Source: Alviniconcha marisindica
Taxonomy: Eukaryota > Mollusca > Gastropoda > Provannidae
Assembly (NCBI GenBank): GCA_018857735.1
Contig: JABMCL010003715.1
Location: forward strand, 1,013,501-1,077,500
Reading direction: 5' to 3'
DNA: 64,000 nucleotides
The notes beneath the pieces were generated by a model. It saw nothing but the letters and a program-made list of their open reading frames with translations. It did no database searches and was not told where the DNA came from. Each line of letters opens with the position of its first letter. The first letter of the stretch is position 1. A program made the position numbers and the translations under genes. Shown piece by piece: positions 1-12,618 of the stretch.

Positions 1-600
1 GTTGTGTATGTGGGCAGATTGTCTTTTTCAGCACCACAAGTAAAGGATACTTGTATAAGACTTAAGTTGGCAAAAGCTTGACTGCAAACTGTGCTTGTTG
101 TGTATGTGGGCAGATTGTCTTTTTCAGCACCACAAATAAGAGATAAAAGTTGGCAAAAACTTGACTGCAAAGTGTGCTTGTTGTGTATGTTGGCAGATTT
201 CCTTTTTCGGCACCACAAGTAAAGGATACTTGTATAAGACTTAAATTGGCAAAATCTTGACTACAAAGTGTGCTTGTTGCATTAAGTGTCAGGCACCACA
301 AATACGGGATAAGTTGGCAAAAGCTTGACTGCAAAGTGTGCTCGTTGCATTAAGTGTCAGGCACCACAAATACGGGATAAGTTGGCAAAATCTTGACTGC
401 AAAGTGTGCTCGTTGCATTAAGTGTCAGGCACCACAAATACGGGATAAGTTGGCAAAAGCTTGACTGCAAAGTGTGCTTGTTGCATATGCATATGTTAGC
501 AGATGTTGTTTTTCAGCACCGCAAAAAAAAAGGAATAGTACGACACAATGCAACTTTATTGCCAAGTGTCAAGGTTATTGCACAAGGAGTGCTTTATGTG
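1..600 (+). repeat. Tandem array carrying copies of the exon 1 splice acceptor
   Basis: About seven degenerate units of roughly 65-120 bp. Each has TTGACTGCAAAGTGTGCTTG, several followed by a GGCAG or TTAGCAG acceptor-like site and a TTTTTCAGCACC block. The real exon 1 border (GCCAAGTGTGCTTGTTGCGT, then CAG and CTCCTCCAGCACCATGA) is a further, diverged unit. Confidence 0.85.
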
Positions 601-774
601 CAGTGAAATCAAATACGTTAAAGATCCTGCAGTCCATATCATGGTCTGGTGGCCTCATGGAAACAGTGTAAAAACACACACACAAAACACACCCCAAACC
701 AAAGCAGCCTGCAGCAATAAGTTGCTGAAAGGTTGATTGCCAAGTGTGCTTGTTGCGTATGTCAGCAGATCTGC
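600..774. other. Intron or upstream sequence between array and exon 1
   Basis: Unique sequence with a short CA-rich patch near 670. No promoter element is recognised; it ends in the exon 1 acceptor. Confidence 0.4.
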
Positions 775-1239
775 TCCTCCAGCACCATGAGGAAGCAGGA
801 GAAAGGGGAGAAGGAGAAGGTTGGGGTCTCGGCCACCGCCACCACCACCGCCACCACCCCAGCCACCACCCCCAAAGCCACTAAAACCGCTTCAACCACC
901 ACAGCCTCGTCTGCTGCCTCTGCTACCCCCACAAGGTCTGCTGCCGCCAGCACCCCCACCATGGGCATGAAACACTCCAAGTCGGACCACTCAGGTCTGG
1001 CGGGGCGAAAAACTGCAGCCGCAGCAAACAAAAAATATATGAGCAAAAGTCAGGAGAACCTGTCAACGGGGACAGGGAAGAAGAAACTTACCACAGTGAA
1101 GGAAGTTGATCCGTCGTCAGCAAGTTGCAAGTCGGCGTCCACCCTCAAAACCGGCAGCGGTTCTGGGACAAAGTTGGCCCAGGCGTCAGCAGTGAAGTCG
1201 GCCTCCACTTCAGCAGCGGAGAGGAACAAAGAAAATCAG
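775..1239 (+). CDS. SPECC1L: Cytospin exon 1 (5' UTR end plus residues 1-151)
   Basis: A splice acceptor (GTCAGCAG) is likely just before position 775, leaving a short 5' UTR before the ATG at 787. The coding part is low complexity, rich in Thr, Ala and Ser, with a Lys/Glu-rich start and the motif SKSQENLS. It ends NKENQ at a GT donor (1240), phase 0. Earlier non-coding exons and the promoter would lie outside the window. The acceptor region is the last unit of the array at 1-600. Confidence 0.85.
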
Positions 1240-4200
1240 GTTGGTGATTATTATTTTCCTTTTTTTCCTGTAGAGCCAAAAGATGTTTCAATCATTTTAA
1301 CACTAACAAGAATGTATTCAACACAGTAATATGATACAGTAATACAATACTGTAAAGAGACGGTAATGGGGACTGAGAGCACTTACTCTCAAAGGCCAAG
1401 TTAAACCTGATCGAACATATCAAAGAGTAGGACTAAATACTGCAGTGGAATTTCAAGCAGCTGTTGGACCAACCTGTGTTATTTTCCAGTAACAACAAAC
1501 ATCAGCATGTTGATGAATATATATTATTATATATACAATACCAAATTGAGAGACAGCTGACAACACCCAGCACTGTGTTGAAATTTGATAGATTCACAGT
1601 TTTCCATGCAGCTGTGATGTCTATGCTGCAGGTGCTGAGGGAGAAGGAGAAGAACTCTGGGTTTGTGAAGCCAAAGCCGGTCAAGCCTCACGGCTTGTCG
1701 ACGATGCGCAAAGCCTCCAGCACCCAGTCCATTGACATGGGGAGCAACACCTCGGGCAGCATGAAGTCCGTCAACTCCAACAAGTCCGCGTCCTCCCAGA
1801 AGTCTATCAAACGGGCACAGAGTACGCAGAACGTCAGCAAGGTGGGTGGGTCAGAGAGGTGAACTCAGTCTGTGTAATAAATTTTTTTTTTTTTAAATGG
1901 AGTGCACAGAATGTCAGTAATGTAGGCCAGGAGGTGAACTAGGTAGTGCAAAATTAGAGTACACAGAATGTCTGTTTGGTTGGTCAGAGGGTGAACTCGG
2001 TACTGTGGAGTATCGTTAAGGGTGGTCAGGGGATGAACTCAGTAATAGGGGAACTCAAACCCCCCAGTTATAGCTCTGCTGTCTTTGTTCTTTCTTCTCC
2101 GAAAGCATTATTTAGCCTGTTTTATACATGTATGTCTATTACAGGTGTTGGAAATCGTCAGTAGGCCTTCTGCTGGTACATCTTTTTCAGGTCAAGGGTC
2201 ACGTGCTATGTAAACAGTTTGGGTTCCTATTTTCAGGGTTATGGTTAGGGTCACCAGTTCAAATTCTCATAATGGACTGTCCCATATCTTCTGAACAGTT
2301 GAATATTTTTGTTCCAAACTGGGTATGCTGCTGTATTGCTGGAAACTGTGGTACATTTGAAGTATCTTGGTGCACTACCAGTACAGTAAGATCGTTATGT
2401 GTGAGTCTTATTATAAAAATGTATGTTGATCTTGTATCTTCTGAACTGCCAAACCTTTAACAGTTGATCTTGGTATACAGGTACATCACTGCTAGACAAA
2501 TTGTCACGCAAAATGTTTGAGTTGCAAGCGTAAATGTCACGATCACCATGACATTCAAATCCTCAGCAACAACAAAATGATTGGCCGGTATATCATAACT
2601 GCAGAATTCATGCAATTCTTCAGTCAGACTTGGTATGCTGATGCAATGTTTCAATTAGCATGTAAAGATTGTATGCTGCTGTGCATACGGTTATGGTTAT
2701 AACAAGATTTGAAGCCTGAAATAAATGAGCTCATGTATGCTTGTATCTTCTGAATTGCTGGTTCTTTTGCAACGTCCTACATGCTTGACAGCTTGCGTTT
2801 TCTTAACTGCTGTTCTTTTGCAACCATACTTTTGATCCATGGGTTTGTGCTGCCAATGTTCATAACTGGGTACACGGTGGGGGCTGTCTTGGCATGCAGA
2901 GTGACAAGCCTCACTGATTTTTGCCAGGGTAACACCTTTGCTGTTGCTTTTCACATGCACAAGTCAGAAACCCAGGCCTCTTTCCATGCATTTTTGTGGT
3001 TGTTTTACACGTGCACAGCACAAGTCAGAAACCCAGGCCTCTTTCCATACATTTTTGTGGTTGTTTTACACATGCACAGCCTAGGTCAGAAACCCAGGCT
3101 TTGTGCTGCCCAATTTTTCTAACTGGTGTACATGGTGGGGGCTGTTTGGGATACAGGTTTTTACAACCTTCTGTGGTTGTTTTACACATGCACAGCACAA
3201 GTCAGAAACCCAGGCCTCTTTCCATACATTTTTGCTGTTGTTTTACACGTGCGCAGCACAAGTCAGAAACCCAGGCCTCTTTCCATACATTTTTGTGGTT
3301 GTTTTACACATGCACAGCACAAGTCAGAAACCCAGGCCTCTTTCCATACATTTTTGCTCTTGTTTTACACGTGCGCAGGACAAGTCAGAAACCCAGGCCT
3401 CTTTCCATACATTTTTGTGGTTGTTTTACACATGCACAGCACAAGTCGGGCCTCTTTCCATACATTTTTGCTGTTGTTTTACACATGCGCAGCACAAGTA
3501 AGAAACCCAGGCCTCTTTCCATACATTTTTGTGGTTGTTTTACACATGCACAGCACGAGTCAGAAACCCAGGCCTCTTTCCATACATTTTTGTGGTTGTT
3601 TTCAATGCACAGCACAAGTCAGAAACCCAGGCCTCTTTCCATACATTTTTGTGGTTGTTTTCAATGCACAGCACAAGTCAGAAACCCAGGCCTCTTTCCA
3701 TACATTTTTGTGGTTGTTTTACACATGCACAGCACGAGCCTGAAGCCCAGGCCTCTTTCCACAGGCTTAATGTTGTGACTTCAGTCGGACCTGTTTCAGG
3801 ACAAGTCGCTGAAGAAGCGCACGTCTGCCCCTGCGGACGTGATGGCCTACAATGCGGAGCTGCTGGCCAACTTTGAGAAGGAGAAGAAGGTGCTGGAGGA
3901 GAGGATATCGGAGCTGACCAAGCTGACGGAGAGCAGGAAGGGAGAGATTGAGAAGTACAAGTACGAAGTCCGACGACTCAAGGACACCGTGGCAGCCGCA
4001 CAGAGCAGCAGGTAGTGTGCACACACACACACACACACTCACACACACACACACACACACAAGGTATTCTGTTCTTTTCACCATGCAACTGTACTCGCAG
4101 TGCTAATAATAGTTGTGTTTAAAGTATTTATGTGTACATTACTTCATAAGGCTTGTGTGGCAGGACCATTCTAAGTGCATGCATGCACACACAAACATGC

Positions 4201-7200
4201 ACACACATGCACCACAACAAATCAACACCATCACACACAACAATACACACACACACACAGGTATTCTGTTCTTTTCACCATGCAACTGTACTCGCAGTGC
4301 TAATAATAGTTGTGTTTAAAGTATTTATGTGGCACGCAAGTCTTGTCTGCCAGACCATTCTAAGCGCATGCATGCATGCATGTACACATGGACACACATG
4401 CACCCACACAGACATAGACACATACATGCAGGTATTCTGTTCTTTTCACCATGCAGATGTACTTGTGGTGCTAATAATAGTTGTGTTTAAAGTATTTATG
4501 AGGCAGAAAAGTCTTGTCTATCAGGACTTTTCAGTGTTGATGTCTGTTTTGTTGGGTGTTGGCCAAGACAGATCTTTTTTGTACATTATCTAAGAACATG
4601 TGACGAGCTTTATGCACTATATATAACCATTACCAGTTTCAGTCACCTTAATCCATATTAATGGTCACAGGAAAGAGAGTGGAGTTAAAAAAGAAAAGAA
4701 AAAAAAAGGAAAGTAATACTTCCTTTTTTTTTTTTTTTTTTAAATGTATAAGTTGTAGGTTGGTTAGCTGATCATCTTTCCTGTTGTTTTTGTGTGTGTG
4801 TTTTTTTGAGAGAGAGGGGAGGGAGGGGGGATGTGCATCAACTTTATGTTCATATGTGTATAGTAACACACTTGCATGATCAAAATGACAAATGACCATA
4901 TTTTCTGACTGATCATCAATGGCATGTGTTTTTTTCTAGTCATTTGTCTGAGATCTGTGTTCCTTGGCCACTGACTAACGTGTGAGTGTCTGTCTGTGTG
5001 CGTGTGTCTGTGTGCTGTGCATGTATGTGTGTGCTATTTCAGAGTCCAAGAGGACCTGGAGCAGCTGCATCACCAGAACAAGCACCTGACAGACCGCCTG
5101 AAGGAGCTGGGCATCTCCGTGGAGCAGTTCACCGACACAGAAAAGCTCATCATGAAGATTGGCTCGGGCTCCGTCAAGTCCCTGGGTAAAAGTGGAGACA
5201 GCGTCAGCGCCTCAGACTGTCTGCTGCAGCCCTCCGTCAGCTGTGACAGTCTCTCCACCGATGGTGCCAAAGGTGAGGGGTGAGAGGGGAAATGGGGTGG
5301 GGGGGGGGGGGGGGGGGGGGGGAGCGCCCAGTGTCTCCGCTGCAGGACTTGGTATCGGCTGTGACCTTCCTCTAAAAGTTCCAAACTTATTTTCCTGAAC
5401 TTTCAGAAAATTGCATGCACTTCCTGTGAGCTGTAGGATTGTGTAGTCAGAAACTCCTCTTTTTGGGGGGTGGGGCGGGAAGTGACCAATTTTAATCATT
5501 ACAGAAAATGTGCAAAGTGACTTTAAAAGCCAGCAGAATGCTTTGAAAGGTTCAGCACTTCTGACGCATGGTCTGTTAGAGCACAAATGCTGGACAACTG
5601 TGGTGCTGTTTATGTCATCGCCAGAAGATCTTTGAACTTTGCAGGGCTTGATCAGATATGGCATCGAACTGGGACTGGCAAGCTTAACCACTCTGGTGGT
5701 CCATAGTAACAAGCTTTGCGTGGATTTCCAGGGAGCTACTGGACTTTTTGGTCAAAGACGTGGGTGTTGGCTCAGTCACAGATTGGAACATTGTCTACAG
5801 CATGCCTCCATCTGCTTGGTCATAGATTGGAACATTGTCTACAGCATGCCTCCATCCGCTTGGTCACAGATTGGAACATTGTCTACAGCATGCCTCCAGC
5901 CGCTTGGTCACAGATTGGAACATTGTCTACAGCATGCCTCTATCCGCTTGGTCACAGATTGGAACATTGTCTACAGCATGCCTCCATCCGCTTGTTCCAG
6001 CACTGTTACCCGGGGCGAACGACGGGCGAGTCAACATGGGCAAACTCGGCTCGCTGCAGCGCTCTTCATCCATGACGGCCTCTGAGCCAGGGATGTCGCT
6101 GACGGACCTCTGCAGCACGCCAGAGCACCCCTCCATCCTGTCCATGGACCACAGCAACTGGGACAAGCAGAGCAACAAGAGCTGCAACAGCGACGCGCTC
6201 AGCGAGACCTCCGTGGCCTGCCTGACGGAGCGGATCCTTCAGATGGAGGAGACCAACTACTGCACCACAGAGGAGCTGCAGGCCACGCTGCAGGAGCTGG
6301 GTAAGGTTGTGACTGTGGTGGTGTGATGAAGGTTGGGACTGTGGTGGTGTGATGAAGGTTGGGACTGTGGTGGTGTGATGAAGGTTGGGACTGTGGTGGT
6401 GTGATGAAGGCTGTGACTGTGGTGGTGATGATGATGAAGGTTAGGACTGTGGTGGTGATGATGAACGTTGTGACTGTGGTGGTGTGATGAAGGTTGGGAC
6501 TGTGGTGGTGGTGATGATCAAGGTTGGGACTGTGGTGGTGATGAAGGTTGGGACTGTGGTGGTGATGATGATGAATGTTGGGACTGTGGTGGTGATGAAG
6601 GTTGGGACTGTGGTGGTGATGATGATGAAGGTTGGGACTGTGGTGGTGATGATGATGAAGGTTAGGACTGTGGTGGTGGTGATGAAGGTTGGGACTGTGG
6701 TAGTGGTGATGAAGGTTGGGACTGTGGTGGTGGTGGTGATAAAGGTTGGGACCGTGGAGGTGGTGATGAAGGTTGGGGCTGTGGTGGTGATGAAGGTTGT
6801 GACTGCGATGGTGGTGATGAAGGTTGGGACTGTGGTGGTGATGATGAAGGTTACGACTGTGGTGGTGTGATGAAGGTTGTGACTGTGGTGGTGGTGATGA
6901 GGGTTGGGACTGTGGTGGTGGTGATGATGAAGGTTGTGACTGTGGTGGTGGTGATGAAGGTTGGGACTGTGGTGGTGGTGGTGATAAAGGTTGGGACCGT
7001 GGAGGTGGTGATGAAGGTTAGGGCTGTGGTGGTATTGATGGTTGTGACTGTGGTGATGGTAATAGTTGTGACTGTGGTGGTGATGATGAAGGTTGTGACT
7101 GGTGGTGGTAACGGTTGTGACTGTGGTGGTGGTGATGGTTGTAACTGCGGTGGTGATGAAAGTTGTGACTGTGGTGGTGGTGATGAAGGTTGTGACTGGT

Positions 7201-7590
7201 GGTGGTAACGGTTGTGACTGTGGTGGTGGTAATAGTTGTGACTGTGGTGGTGATGATGAAGGTTGTGATTGGTGGTGGTAACGATTGTGACTGTGGTGGT
7301 GGTGGTGATGGTTGTAACTGCGGTGATGATGAAAGTTGTGACTGTGGTGGTGGTTATGGTTGTAACTGTGGTGGTGATGAAGACTGACTGTGGTGGTGAT
7401 GAAGGTTGTGGTGGTGAAGGCACGCATGCACGCGCGCACGCACACACACACACACAAACACACATTAATGCCAAATTAGATCTTAAAAGAGAAGCCTGCC
7501 TACCTGTGTAAAGCGGGAAGATGCAGGCCAGGACACCATTCAGTCCCGTCACACCCAAACTCAAACTTGTCAGGTCTGTTCCCAGACCAG

Positions 7591-7646
<56 letters not shown>

Positions 7647-8208
7647 ACCACACACACACACAACACACACACATAAACACACACACATAAACACATGATA
7701 AAATGTTGATGGAGAGGAAAGTTATGTCAGAGGACCAGGAGCTTACACTGTTTGGGGTGGCAAGGGTAGGAGCGGGGAAAGTATGTGGGTGGTGTTCAGC
7801 TGTGCACGGTCCTTGAAGGAGACGCTGCCTTTCTCCAGGTGACCTGCAGGATGCAGTCAATGAACTCACGGAGGAGAATGGTCGCCTGGTGGATGAGAAA
7901 ACAGTGCTGCTGGAATCGCTGTGCGCGCAGACAGAAAAACTGGAAACCACCCGTACACAGGTTGGTGGTTGATTTCAGTCCTTTTAGGATCCACCTTAAA
8001 AAAAGAAAAAGATTAAATCTGAAATGGGGATGCCTTTTCTATGGGTCGGGAAATGTTTGTCAGCTGGGAATGAAAGATGATTGTTAAAGTAAGCACCTAG
8101 CATCTCTTTAGGCTCAGGCATGGACACATTCCAAATGACAACATAAAAGCAGTTTCATTTTGTATGTCCTCTGTGTGAGTGTATTTGTGTATAAAGTATG
8201 CAAGATGA

Positions 8209-8273
<65 letters not shown>

Positions 8274-11200
8274 TTGTGTATATGTACCTTAATATACATT
8301 TTGTTGGCCGACAAGCAAAGTGTTGATTTTACAATCAGTTTTAGAAACAGTTCCTGAAAAGGTGGCCAAAAAAGACAGCTGGTTTCTCATTTGGGAGGCT
8401 GCTCGCTCGCAGTTTGTTGCACGGCACCGTCAAGTTCTATTTTGTTCATTCCGCAAGGTGGAGCAGCTGAAAAGCCTGCTGATCTCGGGCAGCCTGCCAG
8501 AGAAGACGGAGCGGGAGGCCCACCTGCTGGAGCTGCTGAAGAGCGCGCAGGAAGAGCGTGAGGAGTTGTTCCGCAAGCAGACGGAATGGTCCAACGCCCT
8601 GCGCTCCATGGAGGCCGACTGCAAGGAGTACCAGGACACGCTAGAATCCCTGCAGGACAAGATCCAGGTAGGTGTTCATATTTTTCAATAGCTTCACAGA
8701 GAGAGAGAGAAGTGACAAAAAGTAGCCGATGGTGTGTCCACTGCATTTCTGATATAAAACAAATTGGGACACTTTTTCAGTCCAGCTTTTGATGCTTTTT
8801 CTTCACAGAAGTGCAATGTTTCCACATTGGTCACTATTCTTCTCACCAAAGTCTAAGTGGCCCATATTTTTTTTATTTTTAATGTGTTCAAACTGGGGAG
8901 CGTGCTGTCGTGGTAACGTAAAAAAAACTGTTGCATTTCTTTCCTCACCTTTTTCTTCAGTGTGGTAATACAGGCAAATGTTGAAACGCTCATTCGTGTT
9001 GATGGTTGCAGGTGCTGGAGGAGCGTTACCAGACCATCAAGGCCGAGCGCGATGCCAATGAGCGACTGGTGGCGGACCTGAGGGAGAACGTGTCAGCCGA
9101 TCAGATTGAGCTGGCCAGGCTCAACACCCTGCTGGAGAGCGAAAAGTCCAAGGTCAGTGGGCAGCATTGACAGGGGGGTGGGGTGGGTTGCAGTGCACCC
9201 TTGTTCCTGCGCTGATCAAGCAGAACTCGTGAGCCTCTTCTTTGCTTGCACCTCTGTAGGGAAAAACGGACACAGGCAGAGCTGAATGTTGTGCTTTATT
9301 TTGAAGGCGTGAACCAGGGTCACCAGCTTCATACATATGTGCATATCAAGTATGTGCTTACCCTGCCCTTTTTGCCAGGTGGGTGGTAAAGTTGGAATGT
9401 GTTGCTCATGTGGTAAAGCATTCGAGATGCCATCTGCTGGAGCTTGTTTCACTATGTAATCACCTTTAACTTCCATGGATTGACCCTAAAGCTGCCTATT
9501 AGTTTCAGTCTGTAATTAGCATACAAGAAATGGGGTAATGTGTAAAAAGTTGCATGCACTTTACAGATCATTTAGTTGCAGATTTTGTTGTATTTCATAG
9601 CCGAAGTGTGCCTGGTGGTGGTTTTGAAGCTCAGATTGGAGATGTCTTTGTGCGCCAGGTTGCAGAGCTGGAGAAATGTCAGCAGGCAGAGAACCAATCA
9701 GAACTGGAGGCTCTCCTGGACCAGACGCGACAGGACAAGGCTCGTTGTGAACAGCGATTGGCCAGCCTCCAGGAGTCACTGGCCTTGTCACAGAATGAGG
9801 CCACTCGCCTCAGAGAGAGTTTGGCGACGAAAGAAGAAGAGTTGAAGGTAGCCTGCGTTCACTGTGTGCATTTGTGATACCTTCCTTACCATCTCTCTGA
9901 CATTTCTATCATCTCTGACACCTCTACCATCTCTCTGACACCTCTTCTGTTCATCTTATATATCTGCCATCTTTCTGACATCTCTGCTATTCATCTTACA
10001 CCTCTGCCATCTCTGTGACACCTCTGCGATTCATTTTACACCTCTGCCATCTCTCTGACCCCTCTGCTATTCATCTAACACCTTTGCCATCTCTTTTACA
10101 TCTCCACCACTCTTGACATCTTTCGTATTCATCTAACTTCTCTAACATTTTTCTGGCACCTGTCGCCCTGATATAACTGTCATGGTTGACTGGGCATTAA
10201 AAACCAATCACCCCCACCCCCACAACATCACCTCTGCTATTAATCTAACAGCTCTACCATCCCTCTCACATCTCTGCCATCCCTTTTACACCTCTGCTAT
10301 CCCTCTAACCCCTCTACCCCCCCACCCAACCTCTCTGCCAACCTTCTGACATTGTCCCCATCCATCTTACACCACTGCTGTCCCTAGACTGTTGTGCTGT
10401 TGACGAGCATGTGTTCGTGCTGGAGATCACTCCTCTTTACAGCTGAAGACAAAGGGCTATCTGTTCACCAGGTTGCACGGAACAATGCCAAGACGGAGGT
10501 GTCAGACCTTCAGTACCGCATGGAGAAGAGTGACAAGGAGCGGTCAGAGGCCATCCAGGAGCTGGAGACACTGCGGGAACATATAGACCAGCTTCAGCAG
10601 GACTGCGATACTTACCTGGATGAGAAAAAGACATACAGTGCAAAGGTAGGCTGTTGTTCCTGAAGTTTTTTGTTTTTTTTAATCATGTCATTACTGCAAA
10701 GGTGGGCAGTCTGTTTAAGTGGCATGTAGCCTTTTTTTGCAGTGTAAAGGTAGGCTTTTTTTTCTTTCTTCCTTTCTTGTTTACTATCAAAGGGCTGTTT
10801 CTTTGTTGTTGTTTTTTGATATCATCATCATGAGGATTGCCTTGTCTTTATGAAGTGATTGAGATCAAGCCTTGTTGCTTCTTTTGCTGATTCCTGTTTG
10901 TGTTTTTTGGGGCTCATTTTGTTACATAATGTTCCTGTTCCAACATGAAGACAAAAGCAGTTCTTACACCAAAGATGAAGAACCAGTTAAAATACATCAG
11001 AGTTCAGCTTGCTGCTGACAGATAAATCCCAACCCTCATCTTTGAAACTTGATGGTGAGCGAGTGACGGGACACACGCATTCATTCCCTTTGCTCCTATC
11101 CCCCAGGTCCAGGAGCTGAACACGGAGCTCCACACCATGCGCATGCAGAAGTCCCGGCTGGAGTCGGAGCTGAACGAGGTGCTGTCCCGGCACGAGTCAG

Positions 11201-12343
11201 AGGCGGAGGAGTGGCAGCAGTTCCAGAAGGACCTGCAGGTGGCGGTGGTGATCGCCAACGACTTCCGGGCGGAGACGCAGGAGGGCATGCAGCGGATGTC
11301 GGAGGAGAACATGAGTCTGCGGGAGAAGGTGCTGAACCAGCAGCTGGAGCTGGACAGGCTGCGCACGGAGCTGCAGGCCTTCCGCTCCACCAAGGCCTTC
11401 GAGGACTCGCGCCTCCCCAGCAGCCGGTCCTCCACCATCCTCAGCAACGCTGAGCTCAAGGGGAAGGTGGGTGGAGGAGGAGGAGGAAGCGCTTGGGGAC
11501 TTTTCATCAGGGGTTCTGGGCTGGGGATTTGCAGCAGCTTTTTGGGTTGTTGTGTTTTTGTTGTTTTCTTTGTGTGTTTTTGGTGTGTGTGTTTGTGTGT
11601 GTTGTTGTTGTTGTTGTTTTTTTGGGGGGGAAGGGTTTGGGTTGGGTAGTCTTGTCAAAACCTTTTTACCCTCAGGTTTAAAGTAATGTGAAACATGGGA
11701 AGCGTATAATAATAATAGAAATGTCTAAGGGCCCTACCTATCAAAATGAATATTTAACAGTCCAAGGCACGTACAAAGCAGTACACAAGTCAGTAATGAC
11801 AACATGACACTCAAAAACAAACAAACAAACACAAAAATGAAAACAAATTTCCTCTTAACCAGTAGTTATTCCAGTATGAGTATATTAGTCAAAAATAACT
11901 TCAATATTTCTATTTCTCTGAAAAATCATGATTACTGAGAACAGAAGTCAAACCAAAAAAAGAAAGAAAACAAGGCAAAAACATATCTGTATACAAATCA
12001 CCAGTGAGTTTTTGTTGTTGTTTTTTGCACATAACTGTTTGTCAGTTCTTGTTTTCTTTGGTGTTTGTGAGAGCCCATCACACCCTCACTCTCCCATCTC
12101 CATGGCTTGTTCAGGTGGCAGGCTGCGTGGACCGTGAGCTGGTGGGGATGCGTGATGGGGGGCGACGGGCGGACCAGCGCACCGCCAGCCAGTCGTTCTC
12201 CGTCAAAGCGCTCATCCGTTCCATTGAGGAGCAGCGCAAGAGTGGCTGCTCGTCCATCCACTCCAGTCACACCGGGTCCCGGCGAAACTCCACAGACACA
12301 GAGAGTTCCTTCACCTCCTATCAGGTAGGGTAGATGTGCACCT

Positions 12344-12386
<43 letters not shown>

Positions 12387-12555
12387 GTGAAGAGAAATGC
12401 TTGGAACGTTTATTTTGTCAACAGCCGCTGCAATGGTGTGTGTGTGTGCGTGTGATTTTTGCAGTGGAGACAGAGTAACTAATATCATTACAATCTCAGT
12501 AACACAGATGTTGACAAACCTGAATCTAAATAATTTCTCCATGTTTTCACAGGCA

Positions 12556-12618
<63 letters not shown>

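Noticed and set aside
733..786. Upstream in-frame ATG of cytospin at 733
   Set aside because: It would put a Cys-rich leader on the protein and lies before a likely acceptor whose sequence is shared with the upstream repeat array.
2996..3778. 260-residue repeat protein with [13 protein letters not shown] units
   Set aside because: Three overlapping frames are all open across the 60-bp minisatellite in intron 2; no codon bias or domain.
6441..7463. 340-residue antisense open frame rich in His and Thr, and an overlapping 281-residue one
   Set aside because: Pure translation of the G-rich minisatellite; unit-length repeats, no start context and no splice signals.
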